Source: Symbiodinium natans (taxonomy: Eukaryota; Sar; Dinophyceae; Suessiales; Symbiodiniaceae). Taken from it: DNA of 64,000 nt. The notes beneath the pieces were generated by a model, which saw only the letters and a program-made list of their open reading frames with translations, did no database searches and was not told where the DNA came from. Positions 21,191 through 30,449 of the stretch are shown here, piece after piece. Position 1 is the stretch's first letter. Each line of letters opens with the position of its first letter. Where the stretch lies: the NCBI GenBank assembly GCA_905221605.1, contig CAJNDS010002492.1, positions 288,024 through 352,023 on the forward strand. Direction: 5' to 3'. Both the position numbers and the translations under genes were made by a program.

Positions 21191-21371
21191 CCTTCGTCCT
21201 GCCGCGCATGTTCAAGACCTCAGCCATTCATGACGACTGCTTCTTGAAATGGCACATGGGCTCAACGGTTGAGGATGTACTTGCAAGAACATCGCACAAA
21301 AGGGCAGAGTGGTCTCGGCAAACGGGTTCGGGCAAGTCGACCAAACTTGACAAAGCAAACGACTCCGACAG
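21191..21371 (+). CDS. Well-supported exon, product unknown
   Basis: 181-nt exon between TTCTGTGAG and a strong GTAGGT donor. Reads FVLPRMFKTSAIHDDCFLKW, then HMGSTVEDVLARTSHKRAEW and SRQTGSGKSTKLDKANDSDR. Phase 2 in, phase 2 out. It is open across 59 codons with coding-like composition and no repeats. GSGKST looks like a P-loop string, but its context (basic, polar, far from any beta-strand) does not fit a real nucleotide-binding fold. Family unknown. Confidence 0.45.
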
Positions 21372-21526
21372 GTAGGTGGTCTGGAAGCCAAAACCGGTCC
21401 AAGCCCGAAACCCTAGACCCCCAAATCCCAACCCGACATTATAGCTAGGATTTCCAAGCCCCAAAACCCCAAACCCTAGACCCCACGGGTGTATAACTAT
21501 AGGATTTCGAAGCCCAGAGGCCCCCC

Positions 21527-21619
21527 GAAACCCTAAACCCTAAACCCTAAACCCTAAACCCTAAACCCTAAACCCTAAACCCTAAACCCTAATTAAACCC
21601 TAAACCCTAAACCCTAAGC
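21527..21619. repeat. CCCTAAA array
   Basis: About 13 units. It faces TTTAGGG at 21713 across 94 bp of open GC-rich sequence. Confidence 0.9.
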
Positions 21620-21623
21620 CGGA

Positions 21624-21713
21624 CCAGCGTTCTGGGCTCCAAGGCTGCCTCGAAGCCCTCGGGGCTGGGGCTCAGCCAATCGATTTCCTCCTCCTCCCAT
21701 CTCCGGCTGTGGG
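21624..21713 (-). CDS. Candidate acidic exon, product unknown
   Basis: Minus strand after CCCCACAG reads RRWEEEEIDWLSPSPEGFEA then ALEPRTLV, with a GC donor beside the heptamer array. A plus-strand frame is also open. Confidence 0.3.
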
Positions 21714-22743
21714 GGTTTAGGGTTTAGGGTTTAGGTTTAGGAGGAGAGAGAGGGTTTAGGGTTTAGGGAGGAGGAGGGGAGAGAGAGAGAGAGATAGAGC
21801 GAGAGAGAGGGTTTACGGTTTAGGCTTTAGGGTCTATCTAGGGTTTAAAGTTGAAGTGAAAGTGATCAGGACCTGTAAAGAGGGTCTTGAGTAGTTGGGG
21901 CTGAGTATTGCGATGTTTTTTTTGGGGGGGTTCTGATAAGAAGAGGGTCTGCTGACACAGGCCATCGACCGAGGAGGACAATCACCTCAACTTCAACCAT
22001 GCGCATCCCATAGCCGTGAACATCCCAGCCGGCTCAAGAAGCCGCTTAATGAACCCTTAAGCCCCGAAAGCGGAGACCCTAAACTCTAAACTCTAAGCTC
22101 TAAACCCTAAACCCTAAACCCTAAACCCCAGGCTCCTCCCAGAATATGGGATGGAAGGACAAGTCCTGGCCACATCTCTGGGAGGACTTCTTGTGGGGGA
22201 CGTGCGGGAGGGTTAATTGAGCCGATCGTAGATTTACCGCTCTTTATGGTTTAGGTATGAAGGGTGTTGTCATAGGGTTTAGGAATTTAGGTCTTCGACT
22301 AAACAAGATCAACAGTCCTTGTTTGGAACGGAAGCATCAGGTGCGGATACTTCTACGAACATCTACGAACCCCTTGCTTCCCAAACTCTACAATGACTCT
22401 ACCCTAAACTCTAAACCCTAAACCCTAAACCCTAAACCCTAGACCCTAAACCCCTAAAGCTCCCCGACCCAAACTGAGACCCAAGTCCTGGCGCCGGAGG
22501 TGCCGCACCTTGAGCGGAAACATGGGGTCGTGACCCTGCACTTGAGAGACTGGAGAGCTCCATTTTGAGGCTAACCTTAAACCCTAAACCCTAAACCCTA
22601 AACCCCAAACCCTATAAACCTGAAACCCTAAACCCTCTCTCTCAGAGGCTAACCCTAACCCTAAACCCTAAATCCTAAACCTGAAACCCTAAACTTTAAA
22701 CCCTAAACCGCAACCCTAAAAACCCTAGTTCGCGAAGCCTCAG

Positions 22744-22858
22744 CTTGGGTACGGGTCGTCCCTGAACTCTCAGCCACTCCCTGACAGCCGAGGTCATCGC
22801 GAACGGAGCGAAATCCGAGTCGTCCTGGCGCTGCAACCCTCAGCCACAAATCCCACCC
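22744..22858 (+). CDS. Candidate exon, product unknown
   Basis: After CCTCAG reads LGYGSSLNSQPLPDSRGHRE then RSEIRVVLALQPSATNP. Neighbouring plus-strand blocks 22130-22205 (LLPEYGMEGQVLATSLGGLL...) and 22475-22560 (TQVLAPEVPHLERKHGVVTL...) look similar in quality and may be exons of the same gene. None gives a recognised family. Confidence 0.3.
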
Positions 22859-22961
22859 TTAAACCCTAAACCCTAAACCCTAAACCCTAAACCCAAGCTG
22901 CTGGGCTTGAACTTTATCTGATGGCTGGGAGGGGTGGCAAATCCTTGTGCTGCTGTAAGAT

Positions 22962-23252
22962 TTGGAGCGACTTTCTGACTTTTGCCTTGCCACCTGCTCT
23001 GGTGTAGACCAACTCAAACATTACTCCAACACAGCCGCAGCAAGTAGAGGTCAGTTGCCTGCCATGTCCCTAACATCTGTGAGCGAGCTCTCAGCATCAC
23101 AGAAGGACATTGAGATTCTCGAGAGTTTTTTCCCTGAGGCCCAAACCCCTCGTCCCAAACTCGTAGGAGACTCCCACATCCCTCTTGAAGCTAGAAACCC
23201 AATCATCGGCCAAGTCGGAAGATCCCGCACTCCTCCGCCCACATCTCTTTGA
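22962..23252 (+). CDS. Coding-like block, product unknown
   Basis: Frame reads ...SLTSVSELSASQKDIEILES, then FFPEAQTPRPKLVGDSHIPL... to a stop at 23250. The next 270 bp stay open in another frame (KSEDPALLRPHLFEESPGQ...). No heptamers from 22896 to 23580. Unrecognised; possibly two exons or a decayed gene. Confidence 0.28.
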   Translation: MERLSDFCLATCSGVDQLKHYSNTAAASRGQLPAMSLTSVSELSASQKDIEILESFFPEAQTPRPKLVGDSHIPLEARNPIIGQVGRSRTPPPTSL

Positions 23253-23675
23253 GGAATCGCCAGGCCAAGTGCTCCAAAGACGCGAAGTCTTCGACCTTGG
23301 GAGCTACTTCGACCTTTGGAGCTGGGGGGGTGGGTCGACCCTGAAGCAGGAAAGCTCAACTCCTCTCAACGCGCAGCGAAGGGGAGGGGGAGGGATTGAG
23401 GCCTCTCAACCTGCAAAGAAGTCGGAAGTCGGGACCTACGCCCACACAACTCAAGGATGGCGTTCCTTCAGCCTTCCAGGAACTCCTCAATATCACCCTC
23501 CGGAAACCCCATGTCTATAAGCCAGACCCTTGCGATCCCCAGTGCCCGAAGCCCTTGAAACCATTTTGCACCAGGGATCTCCTAGCAAGAGATACCCTAA
23601 ACCTTGAAGCCGAAAACTTAAACCCTAGATCCTAAACCCTGAGGCCCATTCCCACAAAACTCTAAACCACTTTTT

Positions 23676-23804
23676 CTAAACCCTAAACCCTAAACCCTAA
23701 ACCCTGAACCCTGAACCCTAAACCCTAAACCCTAAACCCTAAACCCTAAACCCTAAACCCTAAACCCTAAACCCTAAACCCTAAACCCTAAACCCTAAAC
23801 CCTT
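23676..23804. repeat. CCCTAAA array, about 18 units
   Basis: Mostly perfect with two CCCTGAA units. The 111 bp to the next TTTAGGG (23916) are open on the plus strand and end in TAG at 23914-23916 in one frame. Confidence 0.95.
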
Positions 23805-24484
23805 TACTGGCGGCCCCCACCCTGCTGGGCCGAAGCCAAGCCTGCTTGGGAATGCTCAGGAGCTCCTCAGCAAAAGGGCGGTCTCCCCAACACAAGAGGC
23901 AAATGAGCCAGCATAGTTTAGGGGGGTTTAGGGTTTAGGGTTTAGGGTTTAGGGTTTAGGGCTCCACGAAGCCTTAGTAGCTTGAGGCTAGGGTTTTGGG
24001 CTTATAAGGTTCAAGATATAGGGCCTGTTGAAGGAGGGCATTTTCGGTCGTTTACATGTCTTTGCGGACATGGAGGGGGTTATAAGGGGATTGATAGATT
24101 TGCTATTTACTTTGGCTAGATGAGTTTTCTCATTCTCAAGGCTTGGGGAAGGAGTTGAGGGGCACCTGCTTGAGGATTTTCACAGCCGGGATACCACCAG
24201 ACTCGCGCAGTCAAGAAGCAGGTCTAGATCAACATCACGGCGCAGCCGTCAAAGCCATGGCAACCAACGGACAGCAGACACGAGCGACCTCTACGTATAT
24301 ATATATATATATATGGTACCCCCCCCCCCCAAAGATCTAGGTATTTTCATGGTTTTGGGATCTGTTTTAGGGTTTAAGGGTTGGGGGTGGGGGGATAGCT
24401 AAACATGTAAAACTCAATATGGACATGTGAATCTTGATATGTGCGAGTCTTCATATGTGCGTGGTCGTCTTTTCAAATTGTGAG

Positions 24485-25065
24485 CCCGATTGAAAAACGA
24501 TTGAAACGATTGAAATTCAATCGGAGACCGGATTGAAGATTGAAGATTGAAGATTCCCGGAAACCTTTTTTCTGGGAATCTTCAATCTTCAATCTTCAAT
24601 CCTGCCCCCGATTGAATTTCAATCGTTTCAATCGTTTTTCAATCGGGCCCCCGATTGAAAAACGATTGAAACGATTGAAATTCAATCGGAGACCGGATTG
24701 AAGATTGAAGATTGAAGATTCCCGGAAACCTTTTTTCTGGGAATCTTCAATCTTCAATCTTCAATCCTGCCCCCGATTGAATTTCAATCGTTTCAATCGT
24801 TTTTCAATCGGGCCCCCGATTGAAAAACGATTGAAACGATTGAAATTCAATCGGAGACCGGATTGAAGATTGAAGATTGAAGATTCCCGGAAACCTTTTT
24901 CTGGGAATCTTCAATCTTCAATCTTCAATCCGGCCCCCGATTGAATTTCAATCGTTTCAATCGTTTTTCAATCGGGCCCCCGATTGAATTTCAATCGTTT
25001 CAATCGTTTTTCAATCGGGCCCCCGATTGACTTTCAATCGTTTCAATCGTTTTTCAATCGGGTTC
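24485..25065. repeat. Left-end hairpin blocks, 165-bp period
   Basis: Three units starting at 24485, 24650 and 24815, each a near-perfect palindrome: CCCGATTGAAAAACGATTG on one side and its complement on the other, around an inner stem of GATTGAAGATTGAAGATT. Two half units follow to about 25060. The same stems occur inverted at the right end (33146-33365 and 33500-33715). Such subterminal palindromes in transposons are often transposase or host-factor binding sites; here that is inference. Confidence 0.95.
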
Positions 25066-25175
25066 ACGTCTTGTAAAGTCTCAGAATCAGCTTTCGTGAC
25101 GTCGCTCAAGATCACGTGTCTTCGCAGACATTCCACTCAAAATATACTTGGCCATTTGTGTTTGTAATACTCGCA

Positions 25176-26039
25176 ATGGCTCGCATCCCAGTGGCTGGCT
25201 CGGTCTTGTTCAAGGATGGCTCCGCCTACCTGAGGATCTCTCCGAAATCAGGGAACATGGCCACGTCCAACTTCCCAGACTCTGGCGCGGGCTCATCCTC
25301 TTCTACTCCAAATCCTCCATGGCCGATATCCACACAGCGCTCAGACCAGCAAATCCTCGAGGCCATCAACAGCGGCGCAGCAATAGTTCACCATACTCGG
25401 CTTCCGATGAACCCCACGGACTTGCGCGTCATGCTGAATAATATTCAGACGGCGCTTGGCCTTACCGTCGGAGTGCAGGGTGATTGGTCGCCGAGGGCCG
25501 ACCAAAGGCTCCTAGACGTATTGCTGAAGCCGAAACGTAGCCAAAAACGCAAGGCCGCAGCGATCAATGCCATTGAAGACGCCCCTGCGAGCCCCAAGGC
25601 CATCCAGGACAAACCCACCGGCAACATGAACAGTGAGCATCCGGAAAATACCCCATCGGTCAATGCCATTGAAGACGCCCCTACGGATTCCGCGGCCGTC
25701 CAGAGTGAACCCACCGGCACTACTCACATTGTGCGCTCGGAGGCTGCCGTAGATGATCTCGCTACTGCCGACAACACGCCTTCCGCCGAAGACAACGCCA
25801 CGAGCCACAGCAATGATGGCAACGACTCAGACTCTTCATCCAGCAGTTCCTCCAGGTCAAGCATTTCCCTTGCTCCTCCTGACGTCAACACAATGAAGTG
25901 GACCAGCGACTTCGCCGATGCCTACACATCTGCGATGGACTTGTTCATTATCTCCGGGGATAATAAGAAGAAGAAGAATGCAAGTGCGAAAGTCTTACAC
26001 GCCATCGTGAAAGCCAAGGGCGTGTTTGACAGCAACTAA
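25176..26039 (+). CDS. Transposon ORF1, low-complexity protein of unknown function
   Basis: First ATG of the open frame is at 25176 (287 aa); the frame is open back to 25116 but only through a GTG. A second ATG at 25257 gives 260 aa and removes a short hydrophobic N-terminus. The middle has a basic run (KPKRSQKRK, nuclear-localisation-like) followed by a duplicated block NAIEDAP...PTG, then a Ser/Asp-rich acidic stretch and a lysine-rich tail (KKKKNASAK). No known domain. It lies directly inside the left terminal repeat, first of three co-oriented genes, so a DNA-binding or accessory role in transposition is plausible but not shown. Compact, intronless and free of heptamers, unlike the surrounding host genes. 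Confidence 0.6.
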   Translation: MARIPVAGSVLFKDGSAYLRISPKSGNMATSNFPDSGAGSSSSTPNPPWPISTQRSDQQILEAINSGAAIVHHTRLPMNPTDLRVMLNNIQTALGLTVGVQGDWSPRADQRLLDVLLKPKRSQKRKAAAINAIEDAPASPKAIQDKPTGNMNSEHPENTPSVNAIEDAPTDSAAVQSEPTGTTHIVRSEAAVDDLATADNTPSAEDNATSHSNDGNDSDSSSSSSSRSSISLAPPDVNTMKWTSDFADAYTSAMDLFIISGDNKKKKNASAKVLHAIVKAKGVFDSN

Positions 26040-26557
26040 AGGGACTATATCCTACTCGGCCGGTGTCGCATCTTCCATATACTGACTGCGCTGTCACCGT
26101 CGGAGCGCTGTGAAAAACGTGCGAAGCGAATGCCCTGCACTGATTGTGCTCGCTCTGGCTAGGTGTCTTCAAGTTAACACGAAACAAATAGTCAGTCGCT
26201 GGCAGTTAAATAGTTATCTTATGCGTGCATTCTTATGGGTGGTGTAGCATATATGCCTCTATATGTAGACATATAGATGAGTTTAATATTATTTAATATT
26301 ATATAAATACATAATATACACCACGTGTTACATACCCTAAATATATGCTATCACATGTATGCATATATATGTACATGCATAATTTACATATATGCACATG
26401 TGTATGTCTTTCTATCTTGTATGCTGACATCTCACCGTTAACCATATCAACGCACAGCCTTCATCCTCATCCTTTGCACTCGCATTAGCGCTCAAGCATA
26501 CTTGCCGTCCTCTCTCCCTGTTGCCCACGAGCCATAGTCGTCTAGGTTCTCATTGTC
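26040..26557. other. AT-rich spacer between transposon genes
   Basis: About 520 bp with TATATG/ACATAT runs from 26220 to 26400. Nothing coding seen. It could hold the promoter of the ATPase gene. Confidence 0.7.
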
Positions 26558-28552
26558 ATGTCCGCCCAACTCTTGGACGATGCCATCAGCGAAGTCAACT
26601 CGCAAAACTTCACTCTTCGGCCTCTTTGCAGTGCGAACTGCTCTCGCATCGACCCAGAGCAGCCTTTATCCATCAAGGACTTTCTTGACGGAGCGTGTCG
26701 CCCGTTGAATGGCATCAAGAGTGTAGCGGTTGTCTTCGACGTTCACCTCGGCATGCTTGAGTGTGGCAGCTCTCTCAGTCTTGGAGATCTAGTGGCTCAG
26801 AAGAAGTTCTCAGATCTGCCAGAAGAATTGCGATTCATGGGCCCGTTGCCAGCTGAGACCAATGTGGATATTGTTGTCTGCAACCTTGGGGATGGCCTGG
26901 TTGACGTCATGAAGGTTCTGTACTTCAAGCAATCAGTCTCCAGGCAAGTGGCTGAGGGCTTGTGTAAAGGTCGGAGCTTTGCGCCTCAGTTTCGGCAAGG
27001 ACCCTGGGCTGTAAAGAAAGGCATTCAGTGGCTCATGAACCAGATCCCTGGCTTTCACGTCCGTTGGCACTCACTTGATCCACCCAGGCCGTCCTTGAAA
27101 AGGTCGCAGACACAAAGCTCTTGGAACCCAGAAAATGACGAGCTGTCTGCCGGCATTGCCTTCATCAACAAGCAAGCTCCAGTTTGTGACGCAGCCAATG
27201 AACAAACATTCTGGATCCTCTGCAACATCAAGGAAGACTCGGGGACCCCAATCGCTGGGTGGCCCGAAACCAAGGTCCGCTTCATGGCGCAGAACAAAAG
27301 TCGGGGATTGGGCGGCGCTCTTCCGAAGACGGAGTTCCCTCTCACAACATATAGCCTCCACGCCGCCATGTCCACCAACATTCTTCCTTACCTCTACCCA
27401 CTTCTCATGACGACAGCCGTCATGTTCCTGGGCTGTGCTGGTGTCGGCAAGACACCAGCTTTGATCGCGATGGCCATGGCAATGGGTCGCTTCCACATAA
27501 GGCGTCTTGGCCTGCAGGGCCTGCAGGGGCTTCAACCTGGTTGGAGACGTGCGAAGTCATTTGACAACTTTCGGCATAGAGCCCCACAAATCCAGGAAGC
27601 CCTGTTCTTGGATGATCCGTCTCGAGGCAAGATTGATATGGCTGATTTGAAGAGCTTCGTCACGGTGGACGAGGACGGCACCGTCGATAGTCGTTACAAC
27701 GACACTCGCCTCACCATGAACCAAATGCGAGCCCTTGCCTCCAACAACACGAGTACAGATCCGGCGTTGCAGACTCCGGACGCCACCCTCCTCCCTCCGA
27801 AGGACTTCATGAAGCTTGTGGAACCTCTCTTCCGGGGCGACGCTGAGAAGGACATTATGGCGGTATTGAAGCGTTCAACGACCTTCGTCTTCACAGAAAC
27901 AGCTCTGTTCCTCCGCTTACCGAGTGAGAAGCCCGACGCCATAGTGCACCGCATTGTGGCCGACGACCTCCACTTGGACCTTCTCGCCCCTCGCGACAAA
28001 CCATTCTATGGCAAGTACAAGAGCGGAGTGATCGCCCTTGGAGACTCCTTTGCTGACGATGTTCGTCGTGAACAAGAAATGATTGACTCCTCTGTGGCAG
28101 AGACCCAACACTTCCCCTCGAGGGACGACTATGTGAACCATGCCAACCATGCCATCCAGAAATGGTTAACGCCAGAGCCCAAAGTCAGAGTGATTCCTTC
28201 TTCGCCTGGGTCTTCCAATGAGGCTGACACATCTCGTTCCGCCTTTGGCCTCGCGCCCGTCTTCCCGGTCGTTGGAACTGGTCCCAAGCCAGGTCGCCTG
28301 AACAGCTCTTCCTCTTTCGTCTACAACGATGACAAGCGCCGCCGACTCCGATGCAAGACTTCCGTGGCGGAGGCAGGCGAAAACCAGACCAAGAACCCAG
28401 ACGAAGAAGACACTCTCGTTGCGAACGGGGGGGATTCGGAGTCTGCGAATAACCAGGAGCAGAACATCCTCAGTTCTCCGGGCGAGGCTATGGACTTGGA
28501 TCAGGGTAGCGATAGCGCCGAGGAGGAGGCGGCCCAGCATCTCCATGGGTGA
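26558..28552 (+). CDS. Transposon ORF2, P-loop ATPase (AAA+/helicase-like)
   Basis: 664 aa from ATG at 26558, no introns. Residues 292-299 are a Walker A motif (GCAGVGKT). Residues 348-353 (ALFLDD) follow as Walker B, and Asn396-397 lie where a sensor-1 residue would be expected, about 43 residues on. The roughly 290-residue N-terminal region has no recognised fold; the C-terminus is acidic with a basic patch (KRRRLRCK). The ATPase core is short between the Walker motifs (about 50 residues), as in viral/plasmid-type or IstB-like modules, but I cannot place it in a family. Lying between ORF1 and the transposase in one orientation, it resembles the ATPase partners of IS21 (IstB), Tn7 (TnsC) and Mu (MuB), which choose targets for a transposase; that role is inference. 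Confidence 0.72.
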   Translation: MSAQLLDDAISEVNSQNFTLRPLCSANCSRIDPEQPLSIKDFLDGACRPLNGIKSVAVVFDVHLGMLECGSSLSLGDLVAQKKFSDLPEELRFMGPLPAETNVDIVVCNLGDGLVDVMKVLYFKQSVSRQVAEGLCKGRSFAPQFRQGPWAVKKGIQWLMNQIPGFHVRWHSLDPPRPSLKRSQTQSSWNPENDELSAGIAFINKQAPVCDAANEQTFWILCNIKEDSGTPIAGWPETKVRFMAQNKSRGLGGALPKTEFPLTTYSLHAAMSTNILPYLYPLLMTTAVMFLGCAGVGKTPALIAMAMAMGRFHIRRLGLQGLQGLQPGWRRAKSFDNFRHRAPQIQEALFLDDPSRGKIDMADLKSFVTVDEDGTVDSRYNDTRLTMNQMRALASNNTSTDPALQTPDATLLPPKDFMKLVEPLFRGDAEKDIMAVLKRSTTFVFTETALFLRLPSEKPDAIVHRIVADDLHLDLLAPRDKPFYGKYKSGVIALGDSFADDVRREQEMIDSSVAETQHFPSRDDYVNHANHAIQKWLTPEPKVRVIPSSPGSSNEADTSRSAFGLAPVFPVVGTGPKPGRLNSSSSFVYNDDKRRRLRCKTSVAEAGENQTKNPDEEDTLVANGGDSESANNQEQNILSSPGEAMDLDQGSDSAEEEAAQHLHG

Positions 28553-28930
28553 GCTCTTGGATGCACAGGGCAGGGTCCAAGTGGCCTGTCATTTTGGTTC
28601 TCGGCCATGAACTCCGACAGTGCCAGAACTTTGGACTGAGTCCCTCTGCATTTTCGGTACAGGATATGTGCGGGATTGCCCCACAAAAACCTAGCTAGCT
28701 CCAGGTCCACCAGAGTCGTCTTCTGCGCGTTGTGCAGATAAAAGCTTGCTATGGGCTCCACTGCTTTGCTTTGCCCGTTGTTTCACGCCGCACACGCAAT
28801 GCAATCATCCGTTGTTTCAGGCCACACACGCAATGCAATCATATCCACTTTGCTCACTATTGGCTCCGCCCTGAGATATGAGTTTTACTAGTCGAGTCCT
28901 TTTGCCATAGCATCTCTCCGCTTCAGCATC
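28553..28930. other. Spacer between ATPase and transposase genes
   Basis: 378 bp. A 33-35 bp unit (GTTGTTTCAGGCCACACACG, then CAATGCAATCAT) is repeated twice at about 28778-28843. Nothing else seen. Confidence 0.7.
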
Positions 28931-30259
28931 ATGGGCAAGTACTTGTGCAAGAAGCCGGCCTATCACTTTCCCATCGCAAAGAAAGGAAAAACACGCATGC
29001 TCATGAAGGGGAACCTCACCAAGGCAGCATCCTCCAAGCGTGCGCAAGGCAAGGCTTGGAAACAAACGCCGTACAACCGCACAGGCAACAAGGCTCCTCG
29101 TGTAGATCGTCTGAAGTGGAAACGTACTTTCCAGTACTTGTCCTCCTTGAATGAGTACGATGCCATCCAGGTCCTGAAGGACGATGGCCTCATGCCAACA
29201 TGGGAGGGTGCGGTTTGTCCGTTCTGCTCGCAAGGCAAAGTCGGACCTCTGACAAAGAGGTCTGGGGGACTACCTCGTTATCGGTGCAAGCGCTGGGGCT
29301 GTCAAAAGTTCATCACGCCTCAGCACCTACACCCACTCTTTACAGCGACCCGCGGACCTGAAGGACATTCCCTTGGCGTGCAGGCAGGGATGCTGCTCTT
29401 GCGCCTTGCCAATGTGCCTCTGAGCACTATCCACGTGGTGACCCAGATCAATCACAAGGCTATCGAACGGATGGAGCATAACCTCACACTTGTTCGCAAG
29501 AAGTTTGTGGAAGAGACCCAAAGGACCATGAGCTTCGGGGGTAAAGGGAACAAGTGGCAAGATGTCGAAGTTGACGAATCCGTCTTCGACAAAAAGCTCA
29601 TTCCGATTGAGGAGGCTGATGATCCCACCAAGGTCATGGACTGGGAGCAATGGGTAGGCATGGTTCAGCGCGGCAAGCCCGAGTCGCTCGTCCTTTTGCG
29701 ATTGACTCCCCCGTCTCTCGTCTGCACTATACGTACAGAATGTACCGGTACAAGGGAAAGTAGTTGCGTGTCTCATACAACACCAAGGCCCACGAAGAAA
29801 AGGTCGCCAGGTCCAGGCCCCATCCGCCGAGACGACTGGAAGAAGATATCCGATCGCTGGCTGAAGGGTAAGCACGTGATTCTCCATTCCGACAGCGCTC
29901 GAGCTTACAAACTCAAAATCCCAGGCGTTGTTCACGGATCTGTCGTGCACAAGAAGCGCCGTGTCCAAGTGGGCAAGAAATGGGTTTGGCAACAGCCAAC
30001 CTACGTCAAGATCAAGAAAGTGACCTTGCCCGGCGGCCGCAAAGTCACCGTGAAGATCGGAACCCAGATCGTCGATCGCGGGTGGAGATTCGTCAAGGAG
30101 CGCCTCCGCGTGAACCAACGCGCCAAAACTGGTTCCTTGCGGATCATTGCTCAAATCCGTTCTGCCCAGTATGAGTACTGGAACAGGGGCAAGGACATGT
30201 GGCTGGAGACGGGCAGCCTCATGCGGCGGTACATGAGCAACATCATCGCCCAGAAGTGA
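28931..30259 (+). CDS. Transposon ORF3, IS1595/Merlin-type (ISXO2-like) DDE transposase
   Basis: 442 aa from ATG at 28931. N-terminal 60 residues are Lys/Arg-rich. A zinc ribbon is formed by Cys96, Cys99, Cys119 and Cys124 (CPFC...RCKRWGC). Catalytic-type residues: Asp215 in VEVDES, Asp321 in ILHSDSARAY, and Asp382 in TQIVDRGWRFVK, where family members usually have Glu before xxW. A family-typical GPGPIRR segment lies near 294-300. Ribbon spacing, the DES motif and the HSD block fit the IS1595/ISXO2/Merlin family, which cuts and pastes DNA between short inverted ends. Residues 261-286 look like an insertion and may be an unspliced in-frame intron (29713-29787, GT to AG, 75 nt). No in-frame stop, so possibly active. 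Confidence 0.8.
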   Translation: MGKYLCKKPAYHFPIAKKGKTRMLMKGNLTKAASSKRAQGKAWKQTPYNRTGNKAPRVDRLKWKRTFQYLSSLNEYDAIQVLKDDGLMPTWEGAVCPFCSQGKVGPLTKRSGGLPRYRCKRWGCQKFITPQHLHPLFTATRGPEGHSLGVQAGMLLLRLANVPLSTIHVVTQINHKAIERMEHNLTLVRKKFVEETQRTMSFGGKGNKWQDVEVDESVFDKKLIPIEEADDPTKVMDWEQWVGMVQRGKPESLVLLRLTPPSLVCTIRTECTGTRESSCVSHTTPRPTKKRSPGPGPIRRDDWKKISDRWLKGKHVILHSDSARAYKLKIPGVVHGSVVHKKRRVQVGKKWVWQQPTYVKIKKVTLPGGRKVTVKIGTQIVDRGWRFVKERLRVNQRAKTGSLRIIAQIRSAQYEYWNRGKDMWLETGSLMRRYMSNIIAQK

Positions 30260-30449
30260 AGATCCCTGTACTATGTTTGCTCGTAGTGCCTGAGAGGCCA
30301 CAGTGTCTCATCAACTCCAATGGGGTAGCACGGTAAAGCCGTCGGAAAATGAAACTGTCGCTTGAGCTTGCCTAGCGTTTCAACACACGTCCTCTACTCG
30401 TCTTCATCTCTCTGAGCCTATGCAAATCTTCAATGACCAACTAATAGCA

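Noticed and set aside
21310-21335. P-loop (GSGKST) in the exon at 21191-21371
   Set aside because: Isolated match in a polar, basic stretch with no preceding hydrophobic strand; likely coincidence.
22130-22205. Exosome CSL4-like N-terminus
   Set aside because: The string GMEGQVLATSLGGLLVGD is only loosely similar, and no following CSL4 domain was found in the next exon-like blocks.
24485-25065. CRISPR-like array at the transposon's left end
   Set aside because: Repeats are 165-bp palindromes without unique spacers, and inverted copies lie at the other end; they are transposon terminal structure in a eukaryotic genome.
27071-27535. 154-codon minus-strand frame
   Set aside because: Antisense shadow of the ATPase gene.
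29327-30301. 324-codon minus-strand frame
   Set aside because: Antisense shadow of the transposase gene, which has motifs, a start and a stop on the plus strand.
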